NCBI GenBank assembly: GCA_000433415.1
Contig: FR890531.1
Span: 16,954 to 37,802, forward strand
Direction: 5' to 3'
DNA length: 20,849 nucleotides
DNA from: Clostridium sp. CAG:448
GTDB taxonomy: Bacteria > Bacillota > Clostridia > Oscillospirales > CAG-272
A model generated the notes under the pieces. It made no database searches, was not told where the DNA came from, and saw only the letters and a list, made by a program, of their open reading frames with translations. Made by a program: the position numbers and the translations under genes. Shown one piece after another: positions 8,957 through 17,228 of this stretch; the first letter of the stretch is position 1; each line of letters opens with the position of its first letter.

Positions 8957-9955
8957 ATGGCAAAATATATCGTCAAACGACTGTTCTACGCCATAATCGT
9001 GCTGTTCGGCGTGTCGGTCATCATTTACTTCCTGGTTCGGCTGATGCCGATGGACTACGTGACGCAGAAGTTCGCAGACAAGATGAGTACCGGCGCACTG
9101 AGTGAGGCTGACTTTGAATATATCCGCGAGCTGTACGGACTGTCCGACAACTCTTTTCTCGGTATTCTGAAGGGTTACTTCAGTTGGCTGGGCAACCTGT
9201 TGCACGGCAACCTTGGAACCTCTTTTCAGTATGAAATGCCGGTTGCGGAGGCGATCTCCCGGAATATGTGGGTCTCCTTTACGCTGTCTCTCATTGCAAC
9301 CATTCTGCAGTTTGCCATTGCCATCCCGCTCGGTATCAAGGCGGCAACGCACCAGTATGGGGTCATTGACTACACTGTGACGGTCATCGCCATGATCGGT
9401 GTTTCCTTGCCTTCCTTCTTCCTGGCGGCACTTCTGATGAAGGTGTTTGCGGTTAATCTCGGGTGGCTGCCTCTGCAAGGGCTTGTGGATGCCTCGACGG
9501 ACTGGACCGGCAATACGTTCGGTAAGATACTGGACATGGGCAAGCATCTGATTCTGCCGATGATCTGTCTGGTTATCCTCTCCATCGGCGGACTGATGCG
9601 CCATACCCGTACCAACATGCTGGAGGTGCTTTCCGCGGATTATATCCGTACGGCGCGTGCCAAAGGTCTGTCCGAGCGGACGGTTATCTATAAGCATGCT
9701 TTCCGCAATTCTTCCATTCCGTTGGTTACTATGCTGGCAGGTCTGATTGCCAGTCTCTTTGGCGGCGCTATGATTACCGAACAGGTATTTTCCATACCGG
9801 GAATCGGCAACATGGCATATACCGCCCTCCGTTCCGGCGATGTGCCGTTCATCATGGGTTACAATATGTTTCTTGCCGTGTTGACTGTGCTGGGTACCCT
9901 GCTGGCGGATATCATGTATATGGTCGTTGACCCGCGTGTCAAGATCAATCGCTGA
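8957..9955 (+). CDS. oppB: Oligopeptide ABC transporter permease, OppB/DppB type
   Basis: This 332-residue membrane protein forms half of the transmembrane channel with the next gene's product. It starts with 'MAKYIVKRLFYAIIVLFGVS', the typical OppB N-terminus with its first helix at about 9-28. 'GNLGTSF' (85-91) and 'AIPLGIKAA' (122-130) are family hallmarks. Further helices lie at about 105-127, 140-167, 198-214, 255-275 and 302-324. The cytoplasmic coupling (EAA-type) loop is at about 227-250, 'SADYIRTARAKGLSERTVIY', and would contact an ATPase subunit. Length is normal for the family. The start ATG follows a weaker AGAAAGG-type ribosome site (8939-8945) with long spacing, which would fit lower expression than oppA. 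oppC begins 17 nt downstream. Confidence 0.96.
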   Translation: MAKYIVKRLFYAIIVLFGVSVIIYFLVRLMPMDYVTQKFADKMSTGALSEADFEYIRELYGLSDNSFLGILKGYFSWLGNLLHGNLGTSFQYEMPVAEAISRNMWVSFTLSLIATILQFAIAIPLGIKAATHQYGVIDYTVTVIAMIGVSLPSFFLAALLMKVFAVNLGWLPLQGLVDASTDWTGNTFGKILDMGKHLILPMICLVILSIGGLMRHTRTNMLEVLSADYIRTARAKGLSERTVIYKHAFRNSSIPLVTMLAGLIASLFGGAMITEQVFSIPGIGNMAYTALRSGDVPFIMGYNMFLAVLTVLGTLLADIMYMVVDPRVKINR

Positions 9956-9972
9956 AGAATAGGAGTGAGTGC

Positions 9973-11013
9973 ATGAATAACAGTCAGATTACGGATACAC
10001 AGAATGCCGTCCCTGCCGGTGCGCCGACAGAGGAGGTTGCGTTTGAGGCGCGGTCGCTTACGCCCGGCAGGATGATTCTCAAACGGTTCTTCCGTTCCAA
10101 GCTCTCCATGTTCGGCGTGGTGACGCTGTGCGTGCTGTTTGCCGTCTCTTTCTTCGGTCCGTTCTTTACCGGATGGGGAGAGGGAGAGGTGGACCGCAGC
10201 GGCAAAGTGGGCAATGTAAACACGCGGACTTTTGTCGGTGAGGACGGAAAAACCTATAATTATTACGATGTGGAAATGCAGGAAGTCAATCGCTATGCGC
10301 CGGTCAGCTCTGAGCATTTGCTGGGCACCGACGAGGAAGGGCGTGACGTACTGACCCGCCTGATGTGCGGCGGTCGCGTGTCATTGACCATCGGCTTTGT
10401 CGTTGTGTTGGTGGAAACACTGATCGGCGTGCTGTTGGGGGGACTGTCCGGCTACTTCGGCGGCTGGGTGGATAACGTTATCATGCGAGTGGTGGATGTG
10501 CTGACCTGTCTGCCGTCCTTGCCGGTGTTGATCATCGTCGGGGCGCTGTTGGATAGCTGGAACGTCAGTGCCGACCTGCGGATTTATTATTTGATGTTTG
10601 CGCTGACGCTGATCGGCTGGACAGGAATTGCCCGGCTGGTGCGCGGTCAGATTCTGTTCCTGCGGGAGCAGGAATTTATGTTGGCGGAAGAATCACTGGG
10701 AATGCCGGTCAGACGGAAAATATTCCGTCATCTGGTGCCCAACGTGATGCCGCAATTGATTGTTTCTATGACCCTGGGGTTGGGAGGCGTGATTCTGATG
10801 GAATCCACGTTGTCCTTCCTCGGACTGGGAATGCCGTATGAAAAGGCGGCGTGGGGCTCTATGATCAGCTCTGCGACCAATACGCCCTTGATTATGCGGG
10901 ATTACCCGAATCTGTGGGTTCCTGCGGGAATCCTGATTGTGCTGGCGGTGTTGTCCTTCAACTTTATCGGTGACGGACTGCGGGATGCCTTCGATCCCAA
11001 AATGAAGAGGTGA
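9973..11013 (+). CDS. oppC: Oligopeptide ABC transporter permease, OppC/DppC type
   Basis: This is the second permease subunit, 346 residues, with ATG at 9973 placed 7 nt after AGGAG (9961-9965). Residues 28-65 match the OppC N-terminal segment: 'LKRFFRSKLSMFGVV' followed by the first helix. A soluble stretch (66-112) leads to the hallmark 'HLLGTDEEGRDVLTRLMCGG' at about 115-134. Helices follow at about 138-163, 170-190, 205-222, 260-285 and 315-335. The ATPase-contact loop is at about 235-258 ('FMLAEESLGMPVRRKIFRHL'); its 'LAEE' replaces the more usual 'EAAR', a small departure. The C-terminus 'IGDGLRDAFDPKMKR' is typical. The stop codon lies within the ribosome site of oppD, so the two are tightly linked. 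Confidence 0.96.
   Translation: MNNSQITDTQNAVPAGAPTEEVAFEARSLTPGRMILKRFFRSKLSMFGVVTLCVLFAVSFFGPFFTGWGEGEVDRSGKVGNVNTRTFVGEDGKTYNYYDVEMQEVNRYAPVSSEHLLGTDEEGRDVLTRLMCGGRVSLTIGFVVVLVETLIGVLLGGLSGYFGGWVDNVIMRVVDVLTCLPSLPVLIIVGALLDSWNVSADLRIYYLMFALTLIGWTGIARLVRGQILFLREQEFMLAEESLGMPVRRKIFRHLVPNVMPQLIVSMTLGLGGVILMESTLSFLGLGMPYEKAAWGSMISSATNTPLIMRDYPNLWVPAGILIVLAVLSFNFIGDGLRDAFDPKMKR
11007..11012 (+). promoter_or_regulatory. Ribosome binding site GAGGTG that sets the oppD start
   Basis: GAGGTG overlaps the oppC stop and lies 6 nt before the ATG at 11019. An in-frame GTG at 11010 overlaps the stop by 4 nt but has no ribosome site of its own at a proper distance, so 11019 is preferred. Confidence 0.7.
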
Positions 11014-11018
11014 GCGAC

Positions 11019-12314
11019 ATGAAGAAACAGGACAAGACACATTATCTGACCGCGCGGGAATCCCGCCGGGTTGCTGCCGAGAATGCCCGCCAGATTGCGG
11101 AGCTGGAGGCACGCAAAAAACGTCATGTCGCCGAGAGCGAATACACCGCGCATATGCAGGATGACGGAAACATTCTGGAAATTGACGACTTACATACCTA
11201 TTTCTTCACCGACAGCGGCGTGGTCAAGTCTGTAAATGGCGTGACCTATTCGATCCCGAAGAATTCCGTTGTCGGCGTGGTGGGCGAGTCCGGATGCGGA
11301 AAGAGCGTGACGGCTCTGTCGGTTATGCAGCTTTTGCAGGCACCGCAGGGACAGATTGTCTCCGGTTCCATCCGGTTCCGCGCCAGCAGCTATAAAAAGG
11401 ACGCCGCCGGAAAGTTCATCCCCCGGCTTGTTAAGAATCCGGACGGGACCGATGCGACCGAAATCGTGACACTCAAAAACGGAAAAACCGAGACGCGTCC
11501 GGTATACGAGAGGGATGAAGACGGATATATCCGCTATGAAACCGAGGAGAAGGTGTACGACATTGCCCAAATGCCGCTTTCCGAGATGCGGAAGCTGCGC
11601 GGACGGGAGATCGCAATGATCTTCCAGGAGCCGATGACCTCCCTCAATCCGGTGTTTACCATCGGAAACCAGTTGGACGAGGTGGTGCTGTGCCATGTTC
11701 CCGACGCCACACGGGAACAGGCGCGTGCCAAGAGTATTGAAATGTTGACGCTGACCGGAATCGCCATGCCGGAGCAGGTATACGAGAAATACCCGCACGA
11801 ACTGTCCGGCGGCATGCGTCAGCGTGTCATGATTGCAATGGTTTTGGCATGCAACCCGCGTCTTATCATTGCGGACGAGCCGACGACGGCGCTGGATGTG
11901 ACCATTCAGGCGCAGATTCTGGATCTGCTCCGCAAGGCGAAACAAAAGACGGGCGGATCCGTGATGCTGATCACGCATGATTTGGGCGTGATTGCCGAGA
12001 TGGCAGACTATGTGGTGGTGATGTACGCCGGACGTGTCATCGAAACCGGAACGGTGTACGAAATTTATGAAAATCCTTTGCACCCGTATACGATCGGTTT
12101 GCAGAAATCCCGTCCGTCCATTGACGATGACGGCGCGGAGCTGTACTGTATTCCCGGTTCGGTTCCCAATCCGATCGATATGCCGGACTATTGCTTTTTC
12201 CGCGACCGGTGCAATATGCGCTGTGAGGCGTGCACGGGCAAGTACCCGGGATATGTGCAGGTGTCACCGACACATCGGGTCGCATGCTGGCGATACGCAG
12301 GAAAGGAATCGTGA
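11019..12314 (+). CDS. oppD: Oligopeptide ABC transporter ATP-binding protein, OppD/DppD type
   Basis: This ATPase (431 residues from the chosen ATG) powers peptide import. Visible motifs are Walker A GESGCGKS (89-96), Q-loop 'IFQEPMTSLNP' (201-211), signature LSGGM (262-266), Walker B LIIADE (282-287) and switch His320 in 'LITHD'. Two features make it longer than usual OppD (about 330-350). One is an N-terminal charged extension (about 1-50), probably helical. The other is a hydrophilic insertion at about 121-186 between Walker A and the Q-loop. The C-terminal oligo_HPY region has 'HPYT' and Cys392, 398, 402, 405 and 423. A Cys-rich tail of this kind binds a [4Fe-4S] cluster in some DppD/OppD proteins; cluster binding here is inferred. 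Start at GTG 11010 would add three residues. oppF follows after 2 nt. Confidence 0.95.
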   Translation: MKKQDKTHYLTARESRRVAAENARQIAELEARKKRHVAESEYTAHMQDDGNILEIDDLHTYFFTDSGVVKSVNGVTYSIPKNSVVGVVGESGCGKSVTALSVMQLLQAPQGQIVSGSIRFRASSYKKDAAGKFIPRLVKNPDGTDATEIVTLKNGKTETRPVYERDEDGYIRYETEEKVYDIAQMPLSEMRKLRGREIAMIFQEPMTSLNPVFTIGNQLDEVVLCHVPDATREQARAKSIEMLTLTGIAMPEQVYEKYPHELSGGMRQRVMIAMVLACNPRLIIADEPTTALDVTIQAQILDLLRKAKQKTGGSVMLITHDLGVIAEMADYVVVMYAGRVIETGTVYEIYENPLHPYTIGLQKSRPSIDDDGAELYCIPGSVPNPIDMPDYCFFRDRCNMRCEACTGKYPGYVQVSPTHRVACWRYAGKES

Positions 12315-12316
12315 CT

Positions 12317-13381
12317 ATGAACCAGACGAAACAGACGGGTACGGACGAAAAGAAACTTTTGGTCGTCCGGAATCTTAAAAAATATTTTCCGCTCCAACTG
12401 GACTTATTCGGTCGCCCGCATGCGTATCTACGTGCGGTGGATGATGTGAGTTTTACGTTGGATGCGGGCAAGACGTTGGGTATTGTCGGGGAATCCGGCT
12501 GCGGAAAGACCACCCTGGGGCGTACGGTTCTGCGCCTGCATTCCAATAACGGCGGTGAGATTCTGTTCGACGGACAGGATATCAATCGTCTCGGTAAGCG
12601 TGAGATGCAGGGAATGCGCACCCGGATGCAGCTGATTTTCCAGGACCCCTACTCTTCGCTGTCTCCGCGTCTGACCGTTGGTGAGATCATCGGTGAGGCG
12701 GTGTCCTACCACAAGGTTGTCCCCGCATCGCAGGTGCGGGAGTATGTACTGGATGTAATGGATCAGTGCGGACTTCAGCCGCACTATTACAGCCGTTACC
12801 CGCATGAATTTTCGGGCGGTCAGCGTCAGCGTATCTGTATTGCACGCTCATTGGCACTCCAACCGGATTTTGTGGTGTGTGATGAGCCTGTTTCGGCGCT
12901 GGATGTGTCCATTCAGGCACAGATCATTAACCTGCTCAAGAAGCTCCAGACAGAGAAGGGAATGGCGTATCTGTTTATCTCTCACGACCTCTCGGTTGTG
13001 CGGCACATTTCCGATGACGTAGGGGTCATGTACCTGGGCAGTATGGTTGAGAAAGGCGCCAAAGAGGACATTTTTCAAAAGCCGCTTCACCCGTATACGC
13101 AGGCGTTGTTTTCTGCTGTTCCGAATGTTGACCCGCGCAAGAAAATGAACCGTATTATTCTGCAGGGCGATATTCCCAGTCCTGCCAATCCGCCTGCGGG
13201 CTGTAAGTTCCACACACGGTGCGATCGGTGCATGGAGATTTGCAAACGGGAGAAGCCTGTTTTCCGGGATATGGGCGGCGAGCATTTTGTTGCATGCCAC
13301 CTGTACAATCAGGTTGCCTCCGGCGCGGATGCCGGGGCAAAGACCGGGGCGGAGTCTGCAAAGACCCGTAAAAAAGCATGA
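12317..13381 (+). CDS. oppF: Oligopeptide ABC transporter ATP-binding protein, OppF/DppF type
   Basis: This is the second ATPase of the heterodimer, 354 residues. The ATG at 12317 lies 9 nt after AAAGGA (12302-12307). The frame is open upstream to 12230, but that extension overlaps oppD and is unlike OppF. Motifs are Walker A GESGCGKT (58-65), Q-loop 'LIFQDPYSSLSPR' (106-118), signature FSGGQ (165-169), Walker B FVVCDE (185-190) and switch His223 in 'ISHD'. 'DLFGRPHAYLRAVDDVSF' near the start is characteristic of OppF. The C-terminal region carries 'HPYTQALFSAVP' and Cys296, 302, 305, 309 and 327, again a possible iron-sulfur site. The last 20 or so residues are Ala/Gly/Lys-rich and probably disordered. 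The stop overlaps the following start by 4 nt (ATGA). Confidence 0.96.
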   Translation: MNQTKQTGTDEKKLLVVRNLKKYFPLQLDLFGRPHAYLRAVDDVSFTLDAGKTLGIVGESGCGKTTLGRTVLRLHSNNGGEILFDGQDINRLGKREMQGMRTRMQLIFQDPYSSLSPRLTVGEIIGEAVSYHKVVPASQVREYVLDVMDQCGLQPHYYSRYPHEFSGGQRQRICIARSLALQPDFVVCDEPVSALDVSIQAQIINLLKKLQTEKGMAYLFISHDLSVVRHISDDVGVMYLGSMVEKGAKEDIFQKPLHPYTQALFSAVPNVDPRKKMNRIILQGDIPSPANPPAGCKFHTRCDRCMEICKREKPVFRDMGGEHFVACHLYNQVASGADAGAKTGAESAKTRKKA

Positions 13382-13662
13382 AGCGGAAACCGAAAAAGCC
13401 GACGGCGCAGGACGACGGCAGAAGTTTTTGCAACATGAACGTGGAGGGAATGCCGTGGTACAAGCCGGAGTCTCCGTCCACGGCGCAGACCGGCAACTTC
13501 GCAGGTGACGGAGAACCGGACGCGGACCGGCAGGCGGAGATGACTTCCCGGGAACGGCGTGCCGCCACGCGGGCGTATATGTCGATCAATTTACCGCGCC
13601 TGATTACCGTCGTTGCGGCATTTGTGCTGGCGGCGGTGCTGGTGTGGCTTTGGTTGCGGTGA
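13378..13662 (+). CDS. Small single-span membrane protein coupled to oppF
   Basis: The ATG overlaps the oppF stop (ATGA), so this 94-residue product is probably translated by coupling. The N-terminal 65 residues are polar, with a basic start, then 'DDGRSFCNMNVEGMPWYKP' (12-30), a Gly/Asp/Pro-rich stretch and a basic 'TSRERRAATRAY' (56-67). One hydrophobic helix occupies about 72-92 and ends at the C-terminus with 'WLWLR', giving a tail-anchored layout with the soluble part likely in the cytoplasm. I recall small uncharacterised clostridial proteins with a similar 'DDGR...M...GMPWY' pattern, but could not check this. The location suggests an accessory part of the Opp importer; no function is established. 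Confidence 0.82.
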   Translation: MKRKPKKPTAQDDGRSFCNMNVEGMPWYKPESPSTAQTGNFAGDGEPDADRQAEMTSRERRAATRAYMSINLPRLITVVAAFVLAAVLVWLWLR

Positions 13663-13695
13663 CAGCGGCGCTACCGCAAGAAAGGGATAATTCAC

Positions 13696-16600
13696 ATGAA
13701 AAAAAGAAACTTATTGTGGCTGTCAGCTCTTATGCTGTCTGCCCTGTTGGTGTTTGTCTGTGTCTGCGCAAGTGCCTGCACGGGAACACCGGATGACGGA
13801 GCAGATACGTCAACAGCATCCGGAGACACCGGCTCTGTTACCGAGGAGGAAACGACCGCCGACGAGAGTTCTGCGGATACATCGGAGTCGACCTCCGAAG
13901 AAACGTCTTCCGAAGAAACGTCCGCCGAGACGTCAGAAGAGGAGACAACGACTGTGACGGAGGACACCAAACCTTCGGATCCGACCGAAACCGTGCAGGT
14001 TACGTTTGATTGCAATGACGACTCCTGCGAGAATATCGTCGTGACCGTCCCGGTGGGACAGCCGGTCGAACGCGTAGAGGATCCGTTTGTCGAGGGTCGC
14101 TGGTTTGACGGCTGGTATACAGTCGGCGGAGAGCTGTATGATTTTTCTCTGTCCGTAACAGAGCCGCTGACGCTGACGGCAAGGTGGGCAGTCGGGTATC
14201 GCATCACGTTTGCAAACGGCGGTGTGGAAGCCGGGATGCCGGAGAGTGTGTATATTAAGCGGAACGAAGAGTACGCGCTCCCGGAGATCGGGACGGTTCC
14301 GGACGGTTTCCTGTTTGACGGTTGGTCGGACGGCGCGATTACCTATCGTCCGGGCGAGACATACGGAAAGATCAAAAGCAATGTGACATTTACCGCGATG
14401 TGGCGCGGAACCTATTCGTACTCCTATGACCTCGGTGAAGGTGTGAGCGGTAGTATTGAAGGCGGCGAGTGCACCTCCGGGGAAAGTTTTACGGTCAAGG
14501 GAATGCCCTATACGAACGGCGACTATATTTTCAGCGGATGGACGGACGGGCGCAAGACCTACTATGAAGGCGATGTATACCGGATGGGGAATACCCCGGT
14601 TGTTTTGCATGCGTTGTGGGTAGAAGGCGTTCGGGTACACTTCAATAACAACCTGTACAGCTTCAACAGCGATCTGATGAACACCTACAATCACGTAGTG
14701 GCGACGGTTGGTTACGAGCAGGGATCGCTGCTGACACTGCCGGACTTTTCCAATACGCCGGATATGCAAAAGGAAGGGCACATTTTCCTTGGCTGGTATC
14801 GGGAGCCGGAGTGTCTGAACCCGTGGGAAACGGATACCGATAAAGTGACCGAGGAAATTACGCTGTATGCAAAGTGGCGGCATTGCTATTTTGGTTTTGA
14901 GTGGGCGGATGCGGAACACAGCGCGCTATTGATCGGCAGATATGACAATTACACCAATGTTTCCGGTACGGATTTGCTGGATGAGTCTGGCACGCTGGTT
15001 CTGCCGGATTCCTATGAGGGAATTACCATTATCGGGACCATTAACGGTACACACGATCGGGCGGCATTCTCCAAAACGGTGGGGTCTGCATTCGACAGCT
15101 CCTATGTTTCCTTCAAACGCGTGTTCATCCCCAAGACCTATCGTCTGATCGGAGATTATTCCTTTTACCGAGACAAGGAACTTGTGGAAGTGATTTTTGA
15201 GGACGGCGAGTGCAACATCGAGCGGATTGGTGACTATGCTTTTTACCGCTGCTCCGCTATGAAGGATATGACGTTTTCAAAGGATCTGACCTATATCGGC
15301 ACCTATGCTTTCTGGTGCTGTGAGGTGCTGACGCAGGCGGATTTCTCCGCGTGCTCCAAGTTGGAGCGTATCGGAGATTACGCGTTCAAATCGTCCTGGC
15401 GGATTTCCACGTTGAAGTTCCCGGAAAATGGGGTGCTCCGTTATATCGGTATGTGCGCATTCGGCAACTGTGAGGGTTTAACTGAGGTGACGGTGCCGGC
15501 ATCGGTTACATACCTGGGGGCTTATGCCTTCTCTGCCGCAACGCCTGCAGGCGGAACCACAGGGGACCGGTTAAGCTGGAGTACCGTCTCCGATGTTACG
15601 GCGTTGTACATCTGCATTACGCCGCATAATATCACGACTTATTACTCCGATGAAGACGGAATCCCGATTGACCTGAATGACCTGTCCGAGGAGGAAGTTG
15701 CTGCGATCAAAGCGTTCTACGAGAAGGAATACGGCGGTTATCAATTGGTCAGCGGAAACGATGCTTACCGGTATGTGGTTATGAAGCTCCGCCGGTTGAC
15801 GTTGGAGTGCAAGCTGGAAAGCATTCCGGAAGGGTTGGTTGCATACTGCGTCAAGCTGGAAGAGTTGACGATGGCAGGAAACTCCGAGTACCGTACGATC
15901 GGTAAATATGCCTTCTACAACTGCACCAAGCTGACTACAGTGACCATTCCTGCCAGTTGCAATCTGATTGATGATTATGCCTTCTATCAATGTACCAATC
16001 TGAAAACGGTGAACTTTTTGACCAACGAGTCGGGCAAATCCAATCTGACCACAATCGGTGGCAGTGCGTTCTGCCGTTCCGGGGTTGAGCGGATTGAGTT
16101 GCCGGAGGGAGTACAGGTCGTGAAGTGGAACGCGTTCCAGTATGCGAAACAGTTGCAGTACATTTCTTTCCCATCCACGTTGACAACGATGGGTTCGTCT
16201 ATCCTGTTTTACGCAACATCCCTGACCGAGATCTATTTCCATCCGGATTGTACCATTACCGCCTTTTCCAGCATGATGGCAAACGGTTGCACCAATCTGC
16301 TCCGGGTCAATGTGCCGAAGAATGTGCGTCATATCGGCGGTCTGGATGGTGTAGAGCTTTCCTTCAAGGGATGCCCTTCGCTGATGCTGACCGTTTGTGA
16401 GGGAAACCCCTACCTCAAAGAGGATCCGGTCATGAAGGGTGTCATCTATTCCCGCTATATCTCCGATGAGGAATTGGCAGACGGCTACATCATTCTGGAG
16501 TGGGTGTCCGCTGGGTACGGGAAGCAGTTGTTTGAAACAGAGGGACGCACCGAAAAGGTGACGCTGGTTATTCCGGAAGGCATTACGACTCTGCGCAACG

Positions 16601-16971
16601 AGGCAATGATTTATCACCCGTATATCGAGGAGCTGTATTTTCCTGCCAGCCTGCGTCATTTCGGAACACGTTCGTGCTGTGAGATGCCCGCATTGGAGAA
16701 GGTTGTTTTCGCACACAGTTACGGCGGAGATCCGGAAACAGGGATAACCGACATGAAATTTGACGGTTCCTGTTTCCAAAGCAACCCGAATCTGAAAACA
16801 TTCGTGTTGGATGTGATGTTGGTGCCGACGGATATGGTGCTGTTTACCAACTATAAGGATACCGTCCCTCCCTTCATCTATGTGCCGGACGAGGTGATCG
16901 GTACCTACCGGAGCACTTGGTCGCGGTACGCGGATTTCTTCCGCCCGCTGTCCCAGTACACGGGAAACTGA
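13696..16971 (+). CDS. Lipoprotein with four InlB-type B-repeats and a BspA-like LRR_5 domain
   Basis: This 1091-residue protein starts at an ATG 9 nt after AAAGGG (13681-13686). The signal peptide ends in CASAC, with Cys28 the probable lipid site. Residues 30-98 form a Ser/Thr/Glu/Asp-rich linker. Four B-repeat-type modules follow at about 100-164, 167-236, 238-308 and 311-394; each has a 'F.GW' core and a terminal aromatic strand such as 'LYAKW'. From about 398 to the end the protein is LRR_5 repeats with typical 'IGDYAFYRCSAMKDMTF' units, broken by insertions near 610-690. The end, 'IYVPDEVIGTYRSTWSRYAD', matches the Tyr/Trp-containing capping element of BspA-like proteins. It is the same design as the lipoprotein at 1669-5115, so the importer is flanked by paralogous surface proteins. 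The ligand is unknown. It is followed by a terminator about 115 nt downstream. Confidence 0.94.
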   Translation: MKKRNLLWLSALMLSALLVFVCVCASACTGTPDDGADTSTASGDTGSVTEEETTADESSADTSESTSEETSSEETSAETSEEETTTVTEDTKPSDPTETVQVTFDCNDDSCENIVVTVPVGQPVERVEDPFVEGRWFDGWYTVGGELYDFSLSVTEPLTLTARWAVGYRITFANGGVEAGMPESVYIKRNEEYALPEIGTVPDGFLFDGWSDGAITYRPGETYGKIKSNVTFTAMWRGTYSYSYDLGEGVSGSIEGGECTSGESFTVKGMPYTNGDYIFSGWTDGRKTYYEGDVYRMGNTPVVLHALWVEGVRVHFNNNLYSFNSDLMNTYNHVVATVGYEQGSLLTLPDFSNTPDMQKEGHIFLGWYREPECLNPWETDTDKVTEEITLYAKWRHCYFGFEWADAEHSALLIGRYDNYTNVSGTDLLDESGTLVLPDSYEGITIIGTINGTHDRAAFSKTVGSAFDSSYVSFKRVFIPKTYRLIGDYSFYRDKELVEVIFEDGECNIERIGDYAFYRCSAMKDMTFSKDLTYIGTYAFWCCEVLTQADFSACSKLERIGDYAFKSSWRISTLKFPENGVLRYIGMCAFGNCEGLTEVTVPASVTYLGAYAFSAATPAGGTTGDRLSWSTVSDVTALYICITPHNITTYYSDEDGIPIDLNDLSEEEVAAIKAFYEKEYGGYQLVSGNDAYRYVVMKLRRLTLECKLESIPEGLVAYCVKLEELTMAGNSEYRTIGKYAFYNCTKLTTVTIPASCNLIDDYAFYQCTNLKTVNFLTNESGKSNLTTIGGSAFCRSGVERIELPEGVQVVKWNAFQYAKQLQYISFPSTLTTMGSSILFYATSLTEIYFHPDCTITAFSSMMANGCTNLLRVNVPKNVRHIGGLDGVELSFKGCPSLMLTVCEGNPYLKEDPVMKGVIYSRYISDEELADGYIILEWVSAGYGKQLFETEGRTEKVTLVIPEGITTLRNEAMIYHPYIEELYFPASLRHFGTRSCCEMPALEKVVFAHSYGGDPETGITDMKFDGSCFQSNPNLKTFVLDVMLVPTDMVLFTNYKDTVPPFIYVPDEVIGTYRSTWSRYADFFRPLSQYTGN
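13894..13923 (+). repeat. Two 15-bp tandem copies in the lipoprotein linker
   Basis: TCCGAAGAAACGTCT (13894-13908) is followed directly by TCCGAAGAAACGTCC (13909-13923) and then a decayed third copy. The units encode Ser-Glu-Glu-Thr-Ser in the wall-spanning linker. Copy number could vary by slippage, changing linker length in steps of five residues without a frameshift. Confidence 0.8.
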
Positions 16972-17177
16972 TGAATCGCAAATGGGCTGTATCCGTACAA
17001 TAAAAAGGGTCGGCTTTGATAAAACGCCCTGAGAAAAGTGCGTCGGGCATCATTCGGAGTTGTTTTGCCTGATGGGTGCCCGGGAAAAGCGTCACGAAGT
17101 GTAACGGAGTGGCGCTTTTTCTGCGTTTCGGCATCAATGATTGGTAGCGCAAATCTGCGCAATTTCAGAGAAAACGG
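16972..17177. other. Intergenic region between the lipoprotein gene and the promoter of the B12 unit
   Basis: No gene is visible. It contains a 6-bp hairpin CGGGCA/TGCCCG (17044-17049 with 17077-17082), the terminator described separately, and a small inverted repeat GCGCA-AATC-TGCGC (17147-17160) about 18 bp before the -35 box. The last could be an operator, but it is short and may be chance. Confidence 0.6.
17085..17120 (+). terminator. Intrinsic terminator of the lipoprotein/opp unit
   Basis: AAAAGCGTCAC (17085-17095) pairs with GTGGCGCTTTT (17109-17119), 11 pairs with one G-U wobble and a 13-nt loop, followed by T residues at 17116-17120. The A-run on the 5' side could also let it work for antisense transcription. 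It is the first clear terminator after the surface protein and opp genes. Confidence 0.8.
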
Positions 17178-17206
17178 TTGACAGTGCGGGGAGAATATGT
17201 TATACT
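17178..17206 (+). promoter_or_regulatory. Sigma-A type promoter for the cobalamin-regulated gene
   Basis: TTGACA (17178-17183) and TATACT (17201-17206) are separated by exactly 17 nt, with TG one base before the -10 (extended -10). The predicted transcript starts near 17213, about 16 nt before the riboswitch aptamer and about 470 nt before the start codon. Confidence 0.9.
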
Positions 17207-17228
17207 GAAACGGAATTAAATAGCGGAG

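Noticed and set aside
15571..16779. Antisense open frame of 402 codons over the second LRR lipoprotein
   Set aside because: Same reasoning: the + strand frame has continuous LRR_5 repeats and the antisense product is not protein-like.
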